Part shown: in pieces, positions 27,187-36,497 of the stretch | Position numbering within the stretch: position 1 is the stretch's first letter | Layout: every line of letters begins with the position of its first letter | Origin: Rossellomorea sp. AcN35-11 | GTDB lineage: Bacteria; Bacillota; Bacilli; Bacillales; Bacillaceae_B | Assembly: GCA_030388825.1 (NCBI GenBank) | Contig: CP128835.1 | Span: 3,970,001 to 4,034,000, forward strand | DNA: 64,000 nt | Direction of reading: 5' to 3' | Translations under genes and position numbers: made by a program | The notes under the pieces: generated by a model | What the model saw: only the letters and a program-made list of their open reading frames with translations | What the model was told of the DNA's origin: nothing | Databases searched by the model: none

Positions 27187-28092
27187 ATGAAGATTGCGAT
27201 TACAGGTGGAACGGGTTTTGTCGGTCAGGCACTGACGGCTGAGCTTATTGAACACCATCACGAGGTATTGATTCTCACCCGAAACCCTGATAAACACGAG
27301 GACCGTCAAGGTGTACGCTACGTAAAATGGTTGTCTGACGGTGCTAAACCAGAAGAGGAACTTGAGGGTATATCCGTCTTCGTTAACCTTGCCGGGGAAT
27401 CCATCAACAGTGGAAGATGGACGGATGATCGCAAGAAACGAATCATCAATAGCAGGATCCATTCCACTCAAGAGGTCATCAACATTATGAAGGCATTGAA
27501 TAAGAAACCAAAATGTCTCATTAATGCAAGTGCAATTGGCTACTATCCTTCTTCAAAGACAAATACCTATACGGAAGCATCAACCGAAACAGCGGATGAC
27601 TTTTTAGGGGAGACGGTTCAAGTATGGGAAAAGGAAGCAGAGAAAGCAAATCAGCTGGGTATAAGGGTTGCTTACTCACGATTCGGTATCATTCTTGGGA
27701 AAGAAGACGGTGCCCTTCCCCGAATCGCACTTCCTTATATAATGTTCGTAGGAGGGACAGTTGGGTCAGGTGATCAATGGATGTCATGGGTACATGTAAA
27801 AGACATCGCGAGGGCTATCCATTTCATTGCAGAAACAGATTCGATCTCTGGTCCTGTCAACGTGACGGCACCTTCTCCCGTCACGATGAAAGAGTTCGGA
27901 AAAACTCTCGGTGCCGTACTTGGCAGGCCGCACTGGATCCCGGTCCCTTCCTTCGCTTTAAAAGTGGCCATGGGTGAAATGAGCGTCCTTGTCCTTGAAG
28001 GGCAAAAAGTATTGCCAAGTGTCCTCTCAGAGCAGGGATTCAGTTTCGAATATCCAGAATTAAAAAGTGCACTGATCGATCTTTATCATTAA
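27187..28092 (+). CDS. yfhF: TIGR01777 family epimerase YfhF
   Basis: Extended SDR protein of the SulA/YfcH family, 301 residues. N-terminal MKIAITGGTGFVGQAL is the NAD(P)-binding glycine loop; VNLAGESI, the SAIGYY active-site region with Tyr, and the C-terminal DUF1731 block (RPHWIPVPSFALKVAMGEMS) are all typical. Three ATG codons follow GGAGGG; the third (27187) has workable spacing and aligns with the family. Substrate unknown; relatives are linked to cell division inhibition only by weak evidence. Divergent from recX as in B. subtilis. Confidence 0.93.
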   Translation: MKIAITGGTGFVGQALTAELIEHHHEVLILTRNPDKHEDRQGVRYVKWLSDGAKPEEELEGISVFVNLAGESINSGRWTDDRKKRIINSRIHSTQEVINIMKALNKKPKCLINASAIGYYPSSKTNTYTEASTETADDFLGETVQVWEKEAEKANQLGIRVAYSRFGIILGKEDGALPRIALPYIMFVGGTVGSGDQWMSWVHVKDIARAIHFIAETDSISGPVNVTAPSPVTMKEFGKTLGAVLGRPHWIPVPSFALKVAMGEMSVLVLEGQKVLPSVLSEQGFSFEYPELKSALIDLYH

Positions 28093-28163
28093 TTCATAGG
28101 TATGTCCCTTCCTCCAAACGGCAAAAATAGAATTAATCTTGATCAGAAGGGATGTACATATGT

Positions 28164-28289
28164 ATGGATAATAAGAAAAAGAAAGACAAAACCAAATCGG
28201 TTCTGTCAAGTGCCCAAGAAGTGACCTATTCAAGAGAATTCAAGGCAGCTGATCGTGCAGGCGGATTCAGTTCAAAGAGACATCGATAG
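28164..28289 (+). CDS. yfhE: YfhE family small protein
   Basis: A 41-residue basic protein, MDNKKKKDKTKSVLSS then AQEVTYSREFKAADRAGGF, the conserved core of YfhE. AGAAGG lies 13 nt upstream of the ATG. The gene sits between yfhF and yfhD as in B. subtilis. Function unknown; probably linked to sporulation (inference). A terminator follows. Confidence 0.85.
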   Translation: MDNKKKKDKTKSVLSSAQEVTYSREFKAADRAGGFSSKRHR

Positions 28290-28327
28290 TCAATTATTAC
28301 CTAACTAGAAACCCTTGTTTTGAAGAA

Positions 28328-28367
28328 GAATAAAGGTACAGACTTCAAGTCTGTACCTTTATTTTTT
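28328..28367 (+). terminator. Rho-independent terminator of yfhE
   Basis: Stem AAAGGTACAGACTT / AAGTCTGTACCTTT followed by a run of T. Confidence 0.9.
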
Positions 28368-28393
28368 ATCCAACTGAAAAGGGGATGTTCATA

Positions 28394-28579
28394 TTGGGCA
28401 GATCGCGTGGAAATAGTAAACGAGGAAACAAAAACAGCTTGCCTCAAACACCTTCTCAGCTCAAATCTGACGGTGTTGATGAAGAGTTCTCTCGTGAACT
28501 CGCTGACCAGGCTGATATGGAAGCACAAGCCCGTGCCAACGCTGCCAATCAGCGTACACGAGTGAAGAGAAACCAATAG
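28394..28579 (+). CDS. yfhD: YfhD family small protein
   Basis: A 61-residue charged protein beginning at TTG 28394 with AAAAGGGGATG upstream; the ATG at 28385 would sit directly on that ribosome site. GRSRGNSKRGNK is followed by the acidic core EEFSRELADQADMEAQARA, which is the YfhD signature. Neighbour of yfhE as in B. subtilis. Function unknown. Confidence 0.87.
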   Translation: MGRSRGNSKRGNKNSLPQTPSQLKSDGVDEEFSRELADQADMEAQARANAANQRTRVKRNQ

Positions 28580-28623
28580 TGCAAACCCGGTAGGAAAAAA
28601 AGGTAGGATCTGAGGAATTCATC

Positions 28624-28655
28624 AAAAACCACCCATGTCTACATGGGTGGTTTAA
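28624..28655. terminator. Bidirectional terminator between yfhD and doxX
   Basis: Stem AAACCACCCATGT / ACATGGGTGGTTT with A/T flanks. Confidence 0.85.
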
Positions 28656-28667
28656 TCGTGAGGAGGG

Positions 28668-29168
28668 TTATGCGATAACCGGTTTTTTATGCTGTTTATT
28701 TTTGCCGAGAACAGTTTGTTTTACGTATGGAATCACCCAGTGGTCAACCCCCCAGTAGTAGGCTCCTCCCCCCACAAAAAGAAGGATGATGGCAGCAGTG
28801 TAAAGGATGGGATTCGTGCTCACAGTCCCTGCCAATAAAAAGTTTAGATTCATGAATGCCCCGGCGAGCAATGCAGGGAATGTCATGAAGCCGATTATCA
28901 GCCCGACGCCGACGAATAATTCTCCCCAAGGAATCAAAATATTGAATAGTTCTACATTCGGTATTGCGAAACCTTTCAGAAAATCTGCATACCATGCTTG
29001 GACGGCTGGATGATCTCCAGTCGCTTTAACCAGTGCTCCTTGCAGGAAACCACTTGCATCAAAACCGTCACTCACCTTATGCCAACCTGCTTCCAGCCAC
29101 TGAACTCCCAACCAGATTCTTATCACTGTCCAAAACGCACTCACCTTTTGATTTTCCCACCATCTCAT
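28668..29168 (-). CDS. DoxX family membrane protein
   Basis: A 166-residue membrane protein of four transmembrane helices. Features of the DoxX family are VIRIWLGVQWLEAGWHKV in helix 1 and IPWGELFVGVGLIIG in the central pair. Family members act in thiol or quinone redox reactions in some organisms, for example beside thioredoxin-like proteins or catechol-responsive operons. AAAAGGAGATGATCC lies upstream of the ATG. Its long leader holds two near-perfect Rex operators, pointing to induction when NADH/NAD+ is high. Monocistronic: terminator on one side, promoter on the other. Confidence 0.88.
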   Translation of the reverse strand: MRWWENQKVSAFWTVIRIWLGVQWLEAGWHKVSDGFDASGFLQGALVKATGDHPAVQAWYADFLKGFAIPNVELFNILIPWGELFVGVGLIIGFMTFPALLAGAFMNLNFLLAGTVSTNPILYTAAIILLFVGGGAYYWGVDHWVIPYVKQTVLGKNKQHKKPVIA

Positions 29169-29198
29169 GATGGATCATCTCCTTTTGGGTGTTTTGAT

Positions 29199-29216
29199 TT
29201 GTGAAATTTTTCACAA
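29199..29216 (-). promoter_or_regulatory. Rex-type operator, proximal, upstream of doxX
   Basis: TTGTGAAATTTTTCACAA is a perfect inverted repeat matching the Rex consensus TTGTGAA-N4-TTCACAA at all fixed positions. Centre at 29207.5, exactly 70 bp from the second box. Confidence 0.82.
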
Positions 29217-29268
29217 GTGTGATTAAGAAAAGGAGTCGATCATCAGGTAAGACTGAAAGCCATCTCTC

Positions 29269-29286
29269 TTGTGAACCATTTCACAT
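29269..29286 (-). promoter_or_regulatory. Rex-type operator, distal, upstream of doxX
   Basis: TTGTGAACCATTTCACAT, one mismatch from the Rex consensus, lying just downstream of the -10 element of the doxX promoter, where a bound repressor would block transcription. Confidence 0.8.
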
Positions 29287-29301
29287 TTACTTTACACTTA
29301 T

Positions 29302-29330
29302 AATATACTGCTTCCCGGCCCTTATTGCAA
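29302..29330 (-). promoter_or_regulatory. Sigma-A-type promoter of doxX
   Basis: On the minus strand TTGCAA (29325-29330), a 17-nt spacer and TATATT (29302-29307). The rest of 29331-29521 shows no gene or clear signal. Confidence 0.65.
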
Positions 29331-29521
29331 TAGGCTGTTGAGGTGTTCACAAAGGTGTCAAGGTCTGAATGACTCTACCGACCATAACAAAAGGACCGCT
29401 GAACGATCGTTGTCGTACAGCAGCCTGATGGTAATGGTGACTCTCTTATTCCCAAATGAAAATTCAATCAACATTCATCACTGGAGGTTGACTGTTTCAA
29501 TCATTTAACTGTTTATCCACA

Positions 29522-29863
29522 TCACCTTTCACGACTCATATCAATGATCCTGATTACATTTTCACCGTCATCTTGAAAGATAGCATATCTGCCTGGCGGG
29601 ATATCACATGGTGGTTTAATAAAATGGAGTTTCTCCTTGTGCTTGGCATAGTAATCATCCACGCTGTTCACGATAAAAATACCGCCTGCTCCTAAATCAG
29701 GCTCGTCATTTTCAATCATCAATTGGACATCCGTTCCAGGCAATTTGAGGGCAATCGTATGATCTCCTTCCCTCCATGCTTCCTCAAAACCCAGCGTATT
29801 AGAATAATAATGATAAGACTTCTTTAAATCTTTTACAGGATGACATAAAAAAGCGAGTTTCAA
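29522..29863 (-). CDS. VOC family (glyoxalase/bleomycin resistance) protein
   Basis: Small vicinal-oxygen-chelate fold protein of 113 residues with two beta-alpha-beta-beta-beta modules: HPVKDLKKSYHYYSNTLGFEE opens the first, GIFIVNSVDDYYAKHKEK the second, and IFQDDGENVIRIID closes it with the metal-ligand-type Glu. Start taken as TTG 29863 because GAGGTG lies upstream at proper distance; an ATG at 29878 overlaps it. Substrate unknown. It follows the nucleotidyltransferase gene by 22 nt, so a two-gene operon is likely. Confidence 0.78.
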   Translation of the reverse strand: MKLAFLCHPVKDLKKSYHYYSNTLGFEEAWREGDHTIALKLPGTDVQLMIENDEPDLGAGGIFIVNSVDDYYAKHKEKLHFIKPPCDIPPGRYAIFQDDGENVIRIIDMSRER

Positions 29864-29885
29864 TTTACTACACCTCATCTTTCTA

Positions 29886-30683
29886 TTATTCAAGAACCAA
29901 TCCAAGTATCTCATCCACCCATTCAGGATGCTCTTCCTTCTCAAGCAGCCCGCATAATGACCGGTGAACACGCTTAAATTCAGGAACCATTTCCCTCATC
30001 ACAGCATTCATTTCACCGGGATTCCGGTTGCATGACCAACTTTTGAGCAATGCTTTTTGATCCGTGGTGAAACTCGATCTCTCTCCTTCATACCTTGACC
30101 AGTCCCCTGAAGCATTCGGCACTCTTCCTTTCTCCATATCCCAGCCTGCAGCGATGGACCATCTCATCATATCGATGGAATGAAGGGCATAATACATTTC
30201 TCCCCGATTTCCCCTGCGATACACTTCATGACTGTGAGCAAAGAATTTACTTCTCCAAATCTCGAACTCTTCATTTGTCACTCGATAGTCCATCATTTGG
30301 GATGCGTCAACCGTCGCCTGGACACAATGGTGTGGATCATAAACGATGTCTGCTTCCTTTAAATAGAAAGAAGGCTTAAGGTCCTGCTTCCTATAATAAA
30401 AGGAATCTACTTTTACAAAGTTTCTAAAATGAGCGACAGTATGAGCAGCCCAAGGGAAATCCTCGTAAAACAGGACCTCCCCCCATTTCCCTGCCCTCTC
30501 CTTCTTCCTTGCCCTATACTCTTCAAATGTATGATCTTTCACTACAATTCTAAGATCCAGATCTGAATAAAGGTCATGATTTCCCCGAGCCATTGAACCG
30601 CCATAGAAAAATGCCAGGACATTTTCATCGTTTAAGAGATCTTTTTGAATGGAATCTTTCAGTTTATCACGCTCTTGTACCAA
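29886..30683 (-). CDS. Nucleotidyltransferase domain protein, antibiotic-adenylyltransferase-like
   Basis: The N-terminus carries the Pol-beta-type nucleotidyltransferase motif GGSMARGNHDLYSDLDLRIVV, with the two metal-binding aspartates of SDLD, followed by a helical C-terminal domain of about 150 residues. This is the layout of aminoglycoside nucleotidyltransferase-like proteins common on Bacillus chromosomes; no resistance can be claimed. The start is uncertain: TTG 30683 is the first start codon in frame, but an upstream ATG in another frame (about 30741), with AAAGGA, has coding-like sequence, so an N-terminal frame break is possible. Followed closely by the VOC gene. Confidence 0.72.
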   Translation of the reverse strand: MVQERDKLKDSIQKDLLNDENVLAFFYGGSMARGNHDLYSDLDLRIVVKDHTFEEYRARKKERAGKWGEVLFYEDFPWAAHTVAHFRNFVKVDSFYYRKQDLKPSFYLKEADIVYDPHHCVQATVDASQMMDYRVTNEEFEIWRSKFFAHSHEVYRRGNRGEMYYALHSIDMMRWSIAAGWDMEKGRVPNASGDWSRYEGERSSFTTDQKALLKSWSCNRNPGEMNAVMREMVPEFKRVHRSLCGLLEKEEHPEWVDEILGLVLE

Positions 30684-30884
30684 CTGCCGGTCTCTCTCTT
30701 CATACGCTGCTTTAAATCCCGCACATCACTCTGCCACATCCTTTCATTTAATATTTACTGCCTATACGCTATGAATCTTGAACACAGGAAAAATTCATTT
30801 AGTGGAAAACCCACACTTTCTTTAAATTCCCTTCCCCTTATGTATTAAATTTATATTACCATATAAATCCATCAACCGTGTTTG

Positions 30885-30899
30885 TATTTTCTGAAAATA
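30885..30899. promoter_or_regulatory. CodY-like box upstream of the AarF kinase gene
   Basis: TATTTTCTGAAAATA inside a perfect 17-bp palindrome (30884-30900), 13 of 15 positions of the CodY consensus AATTTTCNGAAAATT. It lies 77 nt before the kinase gene and 200 nt from the divergent nucleotidyltransferase gene. The rest of 30684-30975 is AT-rich without other clear signals. Confidence 0.6.
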
Positions 30900-30975
30900 C
30901 GAACAGCAGAAACTTTCTTCTTTCTTGCCTGTATTACATAATAGAAACAGATAGTCCGTTACGGGGGATGAAACG

Positions 30976-32598
30976 ATGAAATCCGAGAAAAAGCTTTGGA
31001 GAATGTGGAAAGTATTATCATTGGCTTTGTCAATTGTCGCAAGGGTCTACTGGTATAGACTGCAGGGAAAACCCCAATGGGAAAGAGATAAGCTTTGGGA
31101 ACGGATCGGAAGAGAGTTTAAAGAAACCCTCTTTGAATTAAATGGGGTGTTGATCAAGGTGGGGCAACTGTTAAGTATACGGGAAGACCTCCTTCCAAAA
31201 GAATTTGTCCATCAAATTCAGGACTTGGTGGATCAAGTCCCTCCCTCACCTTGGAAGGAGATCGAATCGGTTCTTGAAAGGGAATGGGGAAGCCCCGTTT
31301 CATCAAGGATAAGGGGAATGAAACCTGAAGCCATAGCCTCAGCTTCAATCGGGGAAGTGTACAAAGGGATGCTTCTGGACGGGACCGAAGTTGCAATCAA
31401 AGTACAGCGTCCGGAAATCCCCTCTCTCGTGAAGACTGATTTCCGCAGCCTTTCCATCATCATCTGGTTTGCCCGATATTTCGCCCCGGTGCCGAAAGGA
31501 TTCATTGATTTTAAGAAGCTCTATCAAGAGTTGAAACATGTCATCGAACAGGAACTCGACTTTTCCAAGGAAATGAATACAGCCATTTCCTTTAAACAGC
31601 GCTTCATGAAGTATTCCAATGTAAAAATCCCGACGGTGTACCCTGAGCTATGTACCGATAAAGTGATTGTGATGGAATGGGTGGACGGGTTTCGATTGAA
31701 TGATAAGGAAGCGATCCAATTTCACGGGTTAAATAGGAAGAATCTGACACAGGATTTAATCCGTCTCTTCCTCCCTCAGTGGCTGGAACCGGGGATCTTT
31801 CATGCAGACCCTCATGCAGGCAATATCCTGCTTCAACCTGACGGCACTTTCGTCCTGTTGGATTACGGAATGATAGGCGAGATTTCAAAACAAGATGCTG
31901 TACACTTTCAAGATTTGTTGGAAGGAGTGCTTTTAAAGAATTTCCGAAAAGCTTCGGAGGCACTGGCCAATTTAGGATTCCTCCTTCCAGATGCCAGTCC
32001 AAAAACGATTGAACCTGTGCTGAAGGAATGGATCTCCATTGATATGGAGCAGTACAAGGCGATGGATCTGGTGTCTGTAAAGAAAGAAATCAACGATTTG
32101 GTGAAGTCCTTGCCGGTACAAGTACCGACACGTTTTATCTTTTTGGGCCGTTCATTCGCCACCATCGAGGGACTTATCCATTCGTTAAGTCCTGAGGAAG
32201 AAACACTTGAAGTAGTCAAACCGGCCTTTTTGGATTGGGTGAAGGACAGTAACACCACTAAGTGGGCGCTTCTCATGAAATGGATCAGCGCACAGCCATT
32301 CTTCCAGACTTTCCAACATGTACGGCAGCTTCTTGAAATCCCTGAAAAAGCACTCGCACAAAAGGATTACCAGCAGCAAAATCAGTTTCAATTCCACTTA
32401 TTTGAAAATCAGAAGAAACAAGCTTTCATTCTTTTCCTGTCAGGGTGCATCGGTGCCTTAACAGGACTAGGGTTCAGTATGGCACTCATTTGGCAAGTAA
32501 GCTTCAGTCTTGCCGGATTGGGGCTTGTCATGTATTCGATCGCTTCCATCAGGCAAAGAACTTGGTTGAAAAGGCTGAAAAATGGACATCTGCACTAA
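30976..32598 (+). CDS. AarF/ABC1/UbiB family atypical kinase
   Basis: Protein-kinase-like UbiB family member, 540 residues; relatives are ATPases supporting isoprenoid quinone metabolism or membrane lipid handling. The family KxGQ motif is KVGQLLSIRED (about residue 62), the alanine-rich loop is ASASIGEVYKG, and the catalytic region is HADPHAGN followed by LLDYGMIG. The last 60 residues contain two transmembrane helices that anchor it. GGGGG precedes ATG 30976. Monocistronic, with a CodY-like palindrome upstream and a terminator downstream. Confidence 0.92.
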   Translation: MKSEKKLWRMWKVLSLALSIVARVYWYRLQGKPQWERDKLWERIGREFKETLFELNGVLIKVGQLLSIREDLLPKEFVHQIQDLVDQVPPSPWKEIESVLEREWGSPVSSRIRGMKPEAIASASIGEVYKGMLLDGTEVAIKVQRPEIPSLVKTDFRSLSIIIWFARYFAPVPKGFIDFKKLYQELKHVIEQELDFSKEMNTAISFKQRFMKYSNVKIPTVYPELCTDKVIVMEWVDGFRLNDKEAIQFHGLNRKNLTQDLIRLFLPQWLEPGIFHADPHAGNILLQPDGTFVLLDYGMIGEISKQDAVHFQDLLEGVLLKNFRKASEALANLGFLLPDASPKTIEPVLKEWISIDMEQYKAMDLVSVKKEINDLVKSLPVQVPTRFIFLGRSFATIEGLIHSLSPEEETLEVVKPAFLDWVKDSNTTKWALLMKWISAQPFFQTFQHVRQLLEIPEKALAQKDYQQQNQFQFHLFENQKKQAFILFLSGCIGALTGLGFSMALIWQVSFSLAGLGLVMYSIASIRQRTWLKRLKNGHLH

Positions 32599-32600
32599 TC

Positions 32601-32636
32601 TAACAAGGTGACCTGAAAAAAAAGGTCACCTTGTCT
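32601..32636 (+). terminator. Bidirectional-type terminator after the AarF kinase gene
   Basis: Stem ACAAGGTGACCT / AGGTCACCTTGT; an A8 run in the loop and a T-rich end. Confidence 0.82.
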
Positions 32637-32662
32637 ATCACCTCACATAATATTTGTAATGA

Positions 32663-33007
32663 TTATTCATTTTCTTCGTCCCTGATCAATGCTCCATGCT
32701 CATTCGGGTCGTATTGATATTCATCAAGGTCAATCCGGTTATTCAATAAAAATTGAACTCCCTCCGCCTCAAGGGAAAGTCGTTGCGTCATTACCTGTTC
32801 TTCATCACGAAAGCCGATTTCCCCTTTGCTGTTCACAACCCGATGCCAGGGGAGCCGGTGCTTATTACTCATGGCATGAAGAATGCGAACCACCTGCCTT
32901 GCCGCTCTTGGACTGCCAGCGACTGCTGCAACTTGTCCGTAGGTCATCACTTGTCCTGGAGGAATGCTCTGCATGATCTTCACCGCCCGTTCAGTAAACG
33001 GCTTCAT
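32663..33007 (-). CDS. Alkyltransferase-like protein (ATL, MGMT fold without active-site Cys)
   Basis: DNA-binding domain of O6-methylguanine methyltransferases, 114 residues: IPPGQVMTYGQVAAVAGSPRAARQVVRIL is the helix-turn-helix with the arginine finger. The active-site PCHR of true methyltransferases is PWHR here (Trp54), as in ATL proteins, which bind alkylated guanine and recruit nucleotide excision repair instead of transferring the alkyl group. The N-terminal domain of Ada/Ogt enzymes is absent. GAGAGGTG precedes the ATG. Monocistronic. The 270 bp upstream hold no gene. Confidence 0.9.
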   Translation of the reverse strand: MKPFTERAVKIMQSIPPGQVMTYGQVAAVAGSPRAARQVVRILHAMSNKHRLPWHRVVNSKGEIGFRDEEQVMTQRLSLEAEGVQFLLNNRIDLDEYQYDPNEHGALIRDEENE

Positions 33008-33277
33008 ATGTATTCACCTCTCTCTGTCTCTTCATTTACCTAAATTCATGTGATAATAAAGATCATCCTTTATCTTTTCACTATCACTTTAACTGGTAAA
33101 AGTCTTTAAATATTCAGCTTAAATGGCTAAAAAAAGAACACCCTACAGAATGTACTGAATTCATTGTAATACGCAAGTCCATGTTTGTGAAATACTCTCA
33201 GATAAAGTCGATTTCCTAGAAGATTTACCACGAATATATTACACTGGCTATGAACGAATAAAAGGACGTGATAGTAA

Positions 33278-34023
33278 ATGGATATTAAACTGATTGCACT
33301 GGATATGGACGGAACGCTTGTTAATCACCATGGAGAAGTTTCCCATGAAAATGCTCAGGCGATTCAACGCGCAAAAGCAAAAGGGATACATGTAGTGTTA
33401 AGCACCGGCCGTTCCCTCTTCACATGCCGGGACATTTCAGATGAACTGGGACGTTCATCTTATCTGGTCACGGTGAATGGAGGGGAAATCTATGATCACG
33501 AATATCATCTGGTAGACAGCATCCCCCCTCGATGTTGACCTTGTAAAGCAGCTTTGGGCATTAAAACAAGAGCATGATGTATACTTTTGGTCTTCCACTT
33601 CCCAAGGATTATTCAATAGTAGAAAGCCTTTCGATCAGGACATTGAAACATACAATTGGCTGAAGTTCGGATTTGATATTCAGGATGATGAGGTCCGTAA
33701 GGTGATGATGGACGAACTTGTGAAAAATGAAGCACTTGAAATCACGAATTCATCCCCTACCAATATTGAAATCAATCCCGCTGGTGTCAATAAAGCTGCA
33801 GCCATTAGTGAAGGTATGCAAATGGCTTGGCCTTTCCATGGATCACGTCATGGCAGTGGGTGACAGCATGAATGACATTGCCATGATTCGGGAAGCAGGC
33901 TTCGGAGTGGCCATGGGAAATGCCCAGGAAGCCGTTAAAGAGGCTGCTGATTGGGTAACAGGTATCAATACCGACCATGGAGTTGCACAGGCGATTGATA
34001 AAGTCCTTTCAGAAATGGAATAA
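33278..34023 (+). CDS. Cof-type HAD-IIB family phosphatase (two frame breaks)
   Basis: HAD hydrolase acting on small phosphorylated metabolites. Motif I is LDMDGTL near residue 8 and motif II is STGR; the middle (cap) part reads LDVDLVKQLWALKQ in the next frame; motif IV VGDSMNDIAMI is in a third. Dropping one C from the C6 run at 33523-33528 gives SIPLDVDL, and dropping one G at 33813-33814 gives ISEVCKWLGLSMD, producing a continuous protein of about 248 residues. Two breaks within 300 bp, both one-base insertions, suggest sequence error; a decayed gene cannot be excluded. Start ATG 33278 has AAAGGACG upstream. Confidence 0.82.
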
Positions 34024-34170
34024 AATCGTTTGCCAGGCTGAAGTGGATCAGGCACTTCGTCTGTCAAAGGTGCTTTATTCCGGCAGTTAAGTCCCCAATG
34101 GATTGAATCCATTAACATCCGATATGTATCCAAACTGATGGCGGTTGTCTAATGGATTTATACCAAGATA

Positions 34171-34213
34171 GAAAGAGCAAGAAGCATCCGCTAAGGATGC
34201 TTCTTGCTCTTTC
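34171..34213 (-). terminator. Terminator of clpE
   Basis: Perfect 19-bp stem (GAAAGAGCAAGAAGCATCC arm) with a 5-nt loop, U-rich on the minus-strand side. May also end the HAD transcript. Confidence 0.8.
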
Positions 34214-34265
34214 TAAGATTTCTCACTTTCACGAAAAGAAATACATCTACTCTATCTCATCATTC

Positions 34266-36380
34266 TTATTCAACGATGATCTCATCATCTACAACAGAAA
34301 CGAATACTTCCGATACTTCATCTTCATCCAGAAGTATATCTGCCACTTTATCTTCCACTCTTTCCTGGATCACTCGTCGTAACGGCCTTGCCCCAAATTC
34401 AGGATGATACCCAAGTTCAACCAGCTTTTCTTTCGCTTCCTTGTCAAACGTTACGGTAATGCCCTGTTCTTTCAATTCAGCCTGCAAATCATTCAGCATA
34501 AGATCCAGAATGTGCAGAAGTTCTTGTTTTTCAAGTGATTTAAACTCAATGATACTGTCAAAGCGGTTCAAGAATTCAGGCTTAAAGTAAGCTCCCAGAG
34601 ATTGAAGAATATTGGTTTCTTTAATCGCATCTGTACCGCCTGTGTTGAATCCAACCACCGATTCTTTCTTGTCTGTGACTCCTGCGTTACTTGTCATGAT
34701 GATCACCGTTTCTTTAAAGCTGACCGTTCTGCCCTGGCTGTCAGTCAGGCGTCCGTCTTCAAGGATTTGAAGGAACATATGCTGGACATCGGGATGTGCT
34801 TTCTCAATTTCATCCAGAAGAATGATGGAATACGGATTACGTCTTACTTTCTCAGTCAATTGTCCAGATTCTTCGTGACCTACATAACCAGGAGGTGAAC
34901 CGATCAATTTGGAGACGGAGTGCTTTTCCATATATTCACTCATATCCAATCTCAGCATGGACTCCTTCGAACCAAACAACTCTTCTGCCAGTGTTTTAGT
35001 TAACTCTGTTTTCCCTACACCTGTCGGTCCGACAAATAGGAATGTACCGATCGGACGGTGCTTCGCCTTCAAACCAGCACGGCTGCGCCTAATGGCTTTC
35101 GCCACTTTCTTCACCGCTTCTTCCTGCCCGATCACTTTACCCGCAAGATTTGCCTCGAGGGACTTCATTCGTTTGCGGTCATCACTTTGGAGCTTCCCTA
35201 CCGGGATGCCTGTTTTGGATTCAATAATCATCTGGATCAGTTCTTTTTCTACCTTTGCTTTAGAGACTTGCCCATTATCATCCAATTGTTTTTCTAATTC
35301 CAGTTCCTGGTCGCGAAGGATGGCAGCCTGTTCATAATTCTCTTCTTTTGTCGCCTGTTCCTTCTTCCGTTTGATATCGTTCAACTCTTTTAACAGAGAG
35401 GTCTTGTCTGTTCCCTCTGACTGAAGGTTGACTTTAGAACCTGCCTCATCCATTAAATCGATGGCTTTGTCCGGTAAATAGCGATCCTGAATGTATCGAT
35501 GGGACAGTTTCACACAAGCCTCAATGCTTTCGTCTGTATATTTCACACCATGATAGTCCTCATACTTATCTTTTAAGCCTCTTAAGATTTCCACTGCTTC
35601 TTCAGGCGTCGGCTCATTCACCATCACCGGCTGGAAACGGCGCTCGAGAGCTGCATCTTTTTCAATCTGACGATATTCCTTTAATGTGGTAGCGCCGATC
35701 ACCTGTATTTCACCTCGTGCCAATGCAGGTTTTAAAATGTTACCTGCGTCAATTGAGCCTTCGGCGGAGCCTGCACCTACTAACTGGTGGATCTCATCTA
35801 TAAATAACATAACGTTCTGACGATTATGAAGCTCACTGATAATGGCCTTCAAGCGTTCTTCAAAGGAACCTCGTACTCCTGTACCGGCTGTCAATGAAGC
35901 AACATCCATTACATACACTTCTTTATTTAACAGCTTTGACGGCACATCACCCGCTACTATTTTAAGGGCCAATCCTTCTGCGATGGCTGTTTTACCTACG
36001 CCAGGTTCACCGATAAGTACAGGATTATTTTTGTTGCGGCGATTTAAGATTTCAATGACACGATCCACTTCTTTGTCCCTTCCAATCACAGGGTCGATCA
36101 AACCGGCTTTGGCGGCCCCTGTCACATTTCGGCCGTATTGATCAAGAATGCCGTTTCCTCCATTGCCACCTTTGGTATGGTTTTGATCATTGTGATTAGA
36201 ATTTGCACCCATGCTCATCCCTTTAAACAACTCATCAAACGGAAATCCTCCATGTAATCCAGAAGGCGTGTGCTGCTTTTGAAAGCAAGCAGAACACATT
36301 TTCATACTGGATTTTTCTCCGTTCACTTGCTTATAGACTTCCACAGTTGCTTGATTGTGTTGACATACTTGACATTTCAT
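34266..36380 (-). CDS. clpE: ATP-dependent Clp protease ATPase subunit ClpE
   Basis: Hsp100 unfoldase that feeds substrates to ClpP during heat stress. The N-terminal zinc finger is visible as CQVC and CSAC (Cys 3, 6, 32, 35), a hallmark of ClpE. First AAA+ domain: Walker A GEPGVGKT, Walker [11 protein letters not shown]; a UVR-type coiled segment ([13 protein letters not shown]); second AAA+ domain: [24 protein letters not shown]-terminal ClpB-D2-like block ending [14 protein letters not shown]. 704 residues. GGAGG precedes the start. CtsR operators cover its promoter, the classical control of clpE. Confidence 0.97.
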   Translation of the reverse strand: MKCQVCQHNQATVEVYKQVNGEKSSMKMCSACFQKQHTPSGLHGGFPFDELFKGMSMGANSNHNDQNHTKGGNGGNGILDQYGRNVTGAAKAGLIDPVIGRDKEVDRVIEILNRRNKNNPVLIGEPGVGKTAIAEGLALKIVAGDVPSKLLNKEVYVMDVASLTAGTGVRGSFEERLKAIISELHNRQNVMLFIDEIHQLVGAGSAEGSIDAGNILKPALARGEIQVIGATTLKEYRQIEKDAALERRFQPVMVNEPTPEEAVEILRGLKDKYEDYHGVKYTDESIEACVKLSHRYIQDRYLPDKAIDLMDEAGSKVNLQSEGTDKTSLLKELNDIKRKKEQATKEENYEQAAILRDQELELEKQLDDNGQVSKAKVEKELIQMIIESKTGIPVGKLQSDDRKRMKSLEANLAGKVIGQEEAVKKVAKAIRRSRAGLKAKHRPIGTFLFVGPTGVGKTELTKTLAEELFGSKESMLRLDMSEYMEKHSVSKLIGSPPGYVGHEESGQLTEKVRRNPYSIILLDEIEKAHPDVQHMFLQILEDGRLTDSQGRTVSFKETVIIMTSNAGVTDKKESVVGFNTGGTDAIKETNILQSLGAYFKPEFLNRFDSIIEFKSLEKQELLHILDLMLNDLQAELKEQGITVTFDKEAKEKLVELGYHPEFGARPLRRVIQERVEDKVADILLDEDEVSEVFVSVVDDEIIVE

Positions 36381-36470
36381 TTCACATTCCCTCCTATAAT
36401 CGTGTTTTATATAAAGATATATTAATTGTTTGAATGGATAAGGTCATTCTCTCTTTACAAGGATGTTCAC

Positions 36471-36487
36471 TTTGACTTTCTTTGACC
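36471..36487 (-). promoter_or_regulatory. CtsR operator 1 upstream of clpE
   Basis: Minus strand GGTCAAAGAAAGTCAAA, the CtsR direct heptad repeat (A/G)GTCAAANANNGTCAAA, just downstream of the clpE promoter. Confidence 0.88.
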
Positions 36488-36497
36488 TTATACACAA

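Noticed and set aside
33008..33277. Intergenic region before the HAD gene examined for RNA or small genes
   Set aside because: AT-rich, no ribosome site, hairpin or known motif strong enough to report.
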